NCBI RefSeq assembly: GCF_036885195.1
Contig: NZ_CP133656.1
Span: forward strand, 3,658,001-3,722,000
Origin: Pectobacterium cacticida
GTDB taxonomy: Bacteria > Pseudomonadota > Gammaproteobacteria > Enterobacterales > Enterobacteriaceae
Reading direction: 5' to 3'
DNA: 64,000 nt
Below, piece by piece: positions 63,043 through 64,000 of this stretch (its first letter is position 1; every line of letters starts with the position of its first letter). The translations under genes were made by a program, and so were the position numbers. The notes below the pieces were generated by a model. It saw nothing but the letters and a program-made list of their open reading frames with translations, had not been told where the DNA came from and did no database searches.

Positions 63043-63059
63043 ATCCGCCCAAGGCGGAT
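63043..63059. other. Hairpin between aroK and aroB
   Basis: ATCCGCC-CAA-GGCGGAT is a 7-bp stem with a 3-base loop in the aroK-aroB gap, without a T-run. Likely an intercistronic stability element. Confidence 0.5.
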
Positions 63060-63071
63060 TGAGGCATGCTC

Positions 63072-63593
63072 TTAGTTGTTTTCCAGCATCGCAATAATCT
63101 GGTTAGCAACAACCTTAGCACTTTGCTCGTCAGTACGAATGGTAACGTCGGCGATCTCTTCATAAAGCGGGTTCCGCTCTTTCGCCAACGCTTCCAACAC
63201 TTCACGCGGAGGGGTTTCAACCTGAAGTAACGGACGCTTTTTGTCACGCTGCGTGCGAGCCAGCTGCTTTTCAATTGTCGTTTCTAAATAAACGACAACC
63301 CCACGCGCGGAAAGACGATTACGCGTCTCGCGTGATTTGACTGAGCCGCCGCCTGTCGCCAGTACGATGCCCTGTTTTTCCGTCAATTCATTAATGACTT
63401 TCTCTTCACGATCGCGAAAGCCTTCTTCGCCTTCCACATCGAACACCCAGCCCACATCAGCGCCAGTACGTCGCTCAATCTCTTGATCGGAGTCGAAAAA
63501 CTCCATATTGAGTTGCTGAGCTAACTGACGGCCAATAGTACTTTTGCCGGCACCCATAGGCCCAACCAGAAAGATATTGCGTTTCTCTGCCAT
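63072..63593 (-). CDS. aroK: Shikimate kinase I AroK
   Basis: 173 residues as in E. coli. P-loop GPMGAGKST at residues 11-19, shikimate-site DSDQEIERRTG near 35 and GGGSV near 80. It phosphorylates shikimate; together with the nearby ShiA transporter in the same window it links uptake and use of shikimate, though the genes are far apart. First gene of the aroK-aroB-damX-dam run. Confidence 0.98.
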   Translation of the reverse strand: MAEKRNIFLVGPMGAGKSTIGRQLAQQLNMEFFDSDQEIERRTGADVGWVFDVEGEEGFRDREEKVINELTEKQGIVLATGGGSVKSRETRNRLSARGVVVYLETTIEKQLARTQRDKKRPLLQVETPPREVLEALAKERNPLYEEIADVTIRTDEQSAKVVANQIIAMLENN

Positions 63594-63941
63594 GTTTTTT
63601 GGTATTACTAAGACAATTCGTTAATGATAACCCGCCCCGCCAATCGACCCAGCGGCGGGACCTAAACTGAAACCTCATGAGCGATAGTGCGAGAATCAGA
63701 CAAAAAATTATCTCAAGACTCAGGGTAGTTTGGCAACCGAATAAAATGTCACACCAACCACGAGTGGTCGATGCTGTACGTTTTATCAACATTTTCGGTG
63801 GAACAACGCCTTAGTGCTCAATTCGCTAACCCTTGTAAGCTAAATCCGTCGCAGCGTCAAACGCATAAGCGCGAACACGACAAAATATTGCGCCCTGTCA
63901 GAAAAAAACACTGTGTGGCATCAGCGTGTTACCGGATTTAC
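63594..63941. other. hofQ-aroK intergenic region
   Basis: 348 bases with no gene seen. The aroK promoters are expected here, as in E. coli, but no hexamer pair was assigned with confidence. Confidence 0.6.
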
Positions 63942-64000
63942 TCACGATGAAGCGGAAATCAACGTCGGTGTAATGAAAATGACCAATTCCCGTCGCGTAT
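63942..64000 (-). CDS. hofQ: HofQ (secretin-like DNA-uptake porin), last 18 codons
   Basis: The minus strand from 63998 reads TRRELVIFITPTLISASS then stop (TGA at 63942-63944), the ending typical of PilQ/HofQ-type secretins (ELVIFITP). Position upstream of aroK matches hofQ in E. coli. The rest lies beyond the window. HofQ is the outer-membrane pore of a competence-like DNA uptake apparatus used for DNA as nutrient. Confidence 0.8.
   Translation of the reverse strand, partial: TRRELVIFITPTLISASS

Overview
The window is chromosomal DNA from an enterobacterium of the soft-rot / woody-plant pathogen group (Pectobacteriaceae, Pectobacterium- or Brenneria-like; the genus cannot be fixed from sequence alone). 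Core proteins (RpoB, RpoC, ribosomal proteins, EF-Tu, TrpS) have the same lengths as in Escherichia coli and nearly the same sequence. Two tandem family PL1 pectate lyase genes carry the classic PelB-type signal peptide, which points to a plant pathogen.

Layout: (1) 1-3.9 kb, end of the thiamine operon thiC-E-F-S-G-H. (2) 4-12 kb, a nine-gene minus-strand accessory operon: RpiR regulator, ureohydrolase (agmatinase family), polar amino-acid ABC importer, MmgE/PrpD protein, Rid protein and an ArgE-like deacetylase. It looks like a catabolic pathway for an acylated or guanidino nitrogen compound and is the best candidate here for an undescribed system. (3) 12.4-15.8 kb, a MocR regulator/DUF1127 pair (yjiR/yjiS type) and the shikimate transporter shiA. 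(4) 15.8-33.7 kb, the classic rpoC-rpoB-rplL-rplJ-rplA-rplK-nusG-secE-tuf-tRNA(Thr,Gly,Tyr,Thr)-coaA-birA-murB block, with its usual attenuator, leaders and terminators. (5) 33.9-64 kb, the E. coli 75-min backbone argD-pabA / ppiA / nirB-nirD-cysG / trpS-gph-rpe-dam-damX-aroB-aroK-hofQ. It is interrupted by three accessory insertions: two pel genes where fic lies in E. coli, a dipeptide-type ABC importer plus an enolase-superfamily enzyme between ppiA and nirB, and a polar amino-acid ABC importer plus an AbgB-like amidohydrolase between cysG and trpS.

The murB/argD junction joins two blocks that are far apart in E. coli, without an rRNA operon at the join. All three metabolic islands share one design: an ABC importer with a periplasmic binding protein, next to one or more hydrolases or isomerases, with palindromes or repeats upstream. 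This suggests a saprophyte/pathogen scavenging small plant-derived nitrogen and carbon compounds. No complete insertion sequence, prophage, CRISPR array or rRNA gene was seen; one short IS200/IS605-like end remnant lies near 40.3 kb. Start codons given here were chosen from ribosome-binding sites and family lengths, so several differ from the longest open frame.
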